Positions 5,080 to 5,155 of a stretch of DNA of 5,155 nucleotides are shown here, one piece after another. Source of the DNA: JBARCX01 sp049794535 (GTDB taxonomy: Bacteria > Pseudomonadota > Gammaproteobacteria > Xanthomonadales > Rhodanobacteraceae); assembly GCA_049794535.1 (NCBI GenBank), contig JBARCX010000030.1:1-5155 (forward strand), written 5' to 3'. Under the pieces are notes generated by a model that saw nothing but the letters and a program-made list of their open reading frames with translations, did not search any database and was not told the origin of the DNA. A program made the translations under genes and the position numbers. The number at the start of each line of letters is the position of its first letter. Position 1 is the first letter of the stretch.

Positions 5080-5155
5080 CCCTGGCGGTGACCTACTCTT
5101 GCATGGCAGAACCACACTACCATCGGCGCAACTGCGTTTCACTTCCGAGTTCGGG
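5080..5155 (-). rRNA. rrf: 5S ribosomal RNA, 3' part (5' part beyond the window)
   Basis: The reverse complement gives conserved 5S segments in order: CCGAACTCGGAAGTGAAACGC (split as CCGAACTCGG and AAGTGAAACGC), GCGCCGATGGTAGTGTGG, CCATGCAAGAGTAGGTCACC, and the helix I strand GCCAGGG. It resembles E. coli 5S rRNA closely in these blocks. Only the last 76 or so nucleotides are present; the 3' end is set at about 5080 by comparison with the E. coli end and may be off by a few bases. It lies on the same strand as the met operon, with a terminator directly downstream, and marks the end of an rRNA operon coming from the right. Confidence 0.96.

Overview
The window looks like chromosomal DNA of a gammaproteobacterium of the order Xanthomonadales, from the Xanthomonas/Xylella/Rhodanobacteraceae side. 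The reasons are the compact operon metX-metB-hom on the minus strand preceded by a SAM-I (S-box) riboswitch, an arrangement known from Xanthomonas, an E. coli-like MetB, and a proteobacterial 5S rRNA end. Species cannot be fixed from this window. Nothing suggests a mobile element, phage or CRISPR array; this is core metabolism with interesting regulation.

Layout. Positions 1-64 are the tail downstream of hom, with no convincing terminator. Positions 65-3393 (minus) hold three tightly packed genes transcribed metX, then metB, then hom: metX and metB are separated by 3 nt, and metB and hom overlap by 4 nt (ATGA). Positions 3394-3800 are a gene-free divergent control region. Reading towards metX it contains a TTGACA promoter with its predicted start at the edge of the riboswitch, the 110-nt SAM-I aptamer (3484-3593), and an expression platform that can hide the metX Shine-Dalgarno sequence. 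It also carries two copies of a 20-bp operator-like element in opposite orientation, one towards each gene. Positions 3801-4817 (plus) encode a PLP-dependent cysteine synthase-like enzyme. Positions 4818-5030 have short hairpins but no supported gene. A strong intrinsic terminator (5031-5069, minus) and the 3' part of a 5S rRNA (from about 5080, minus) end the window, so an rRNA operon enters from the right and converges on the cysteine synthase gene.

How the genes fit together. Hom makes homoserine from aspartate semialdehyde, MetX activates it (probably as O-succinylhomoserine), and MetB joins that to cysteine to give cystathionine, leading to homocysteine and methionine. The divergent enzyme plausibly supplies the cysteine. 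SAM, the end product, should shut the operon at the riboswitch, probably at translation initiation because no U-tract terminator follows the aptamer. The paired 20-bp elements suggest a second, transcriptional control shared by the two divergent units. The least documented signals here are these paired operators, the mutually exclusive pairings of the riboswitch platform, and three consecutive Cys codons directly abutting the metB Shine-Dalgarno sequence.
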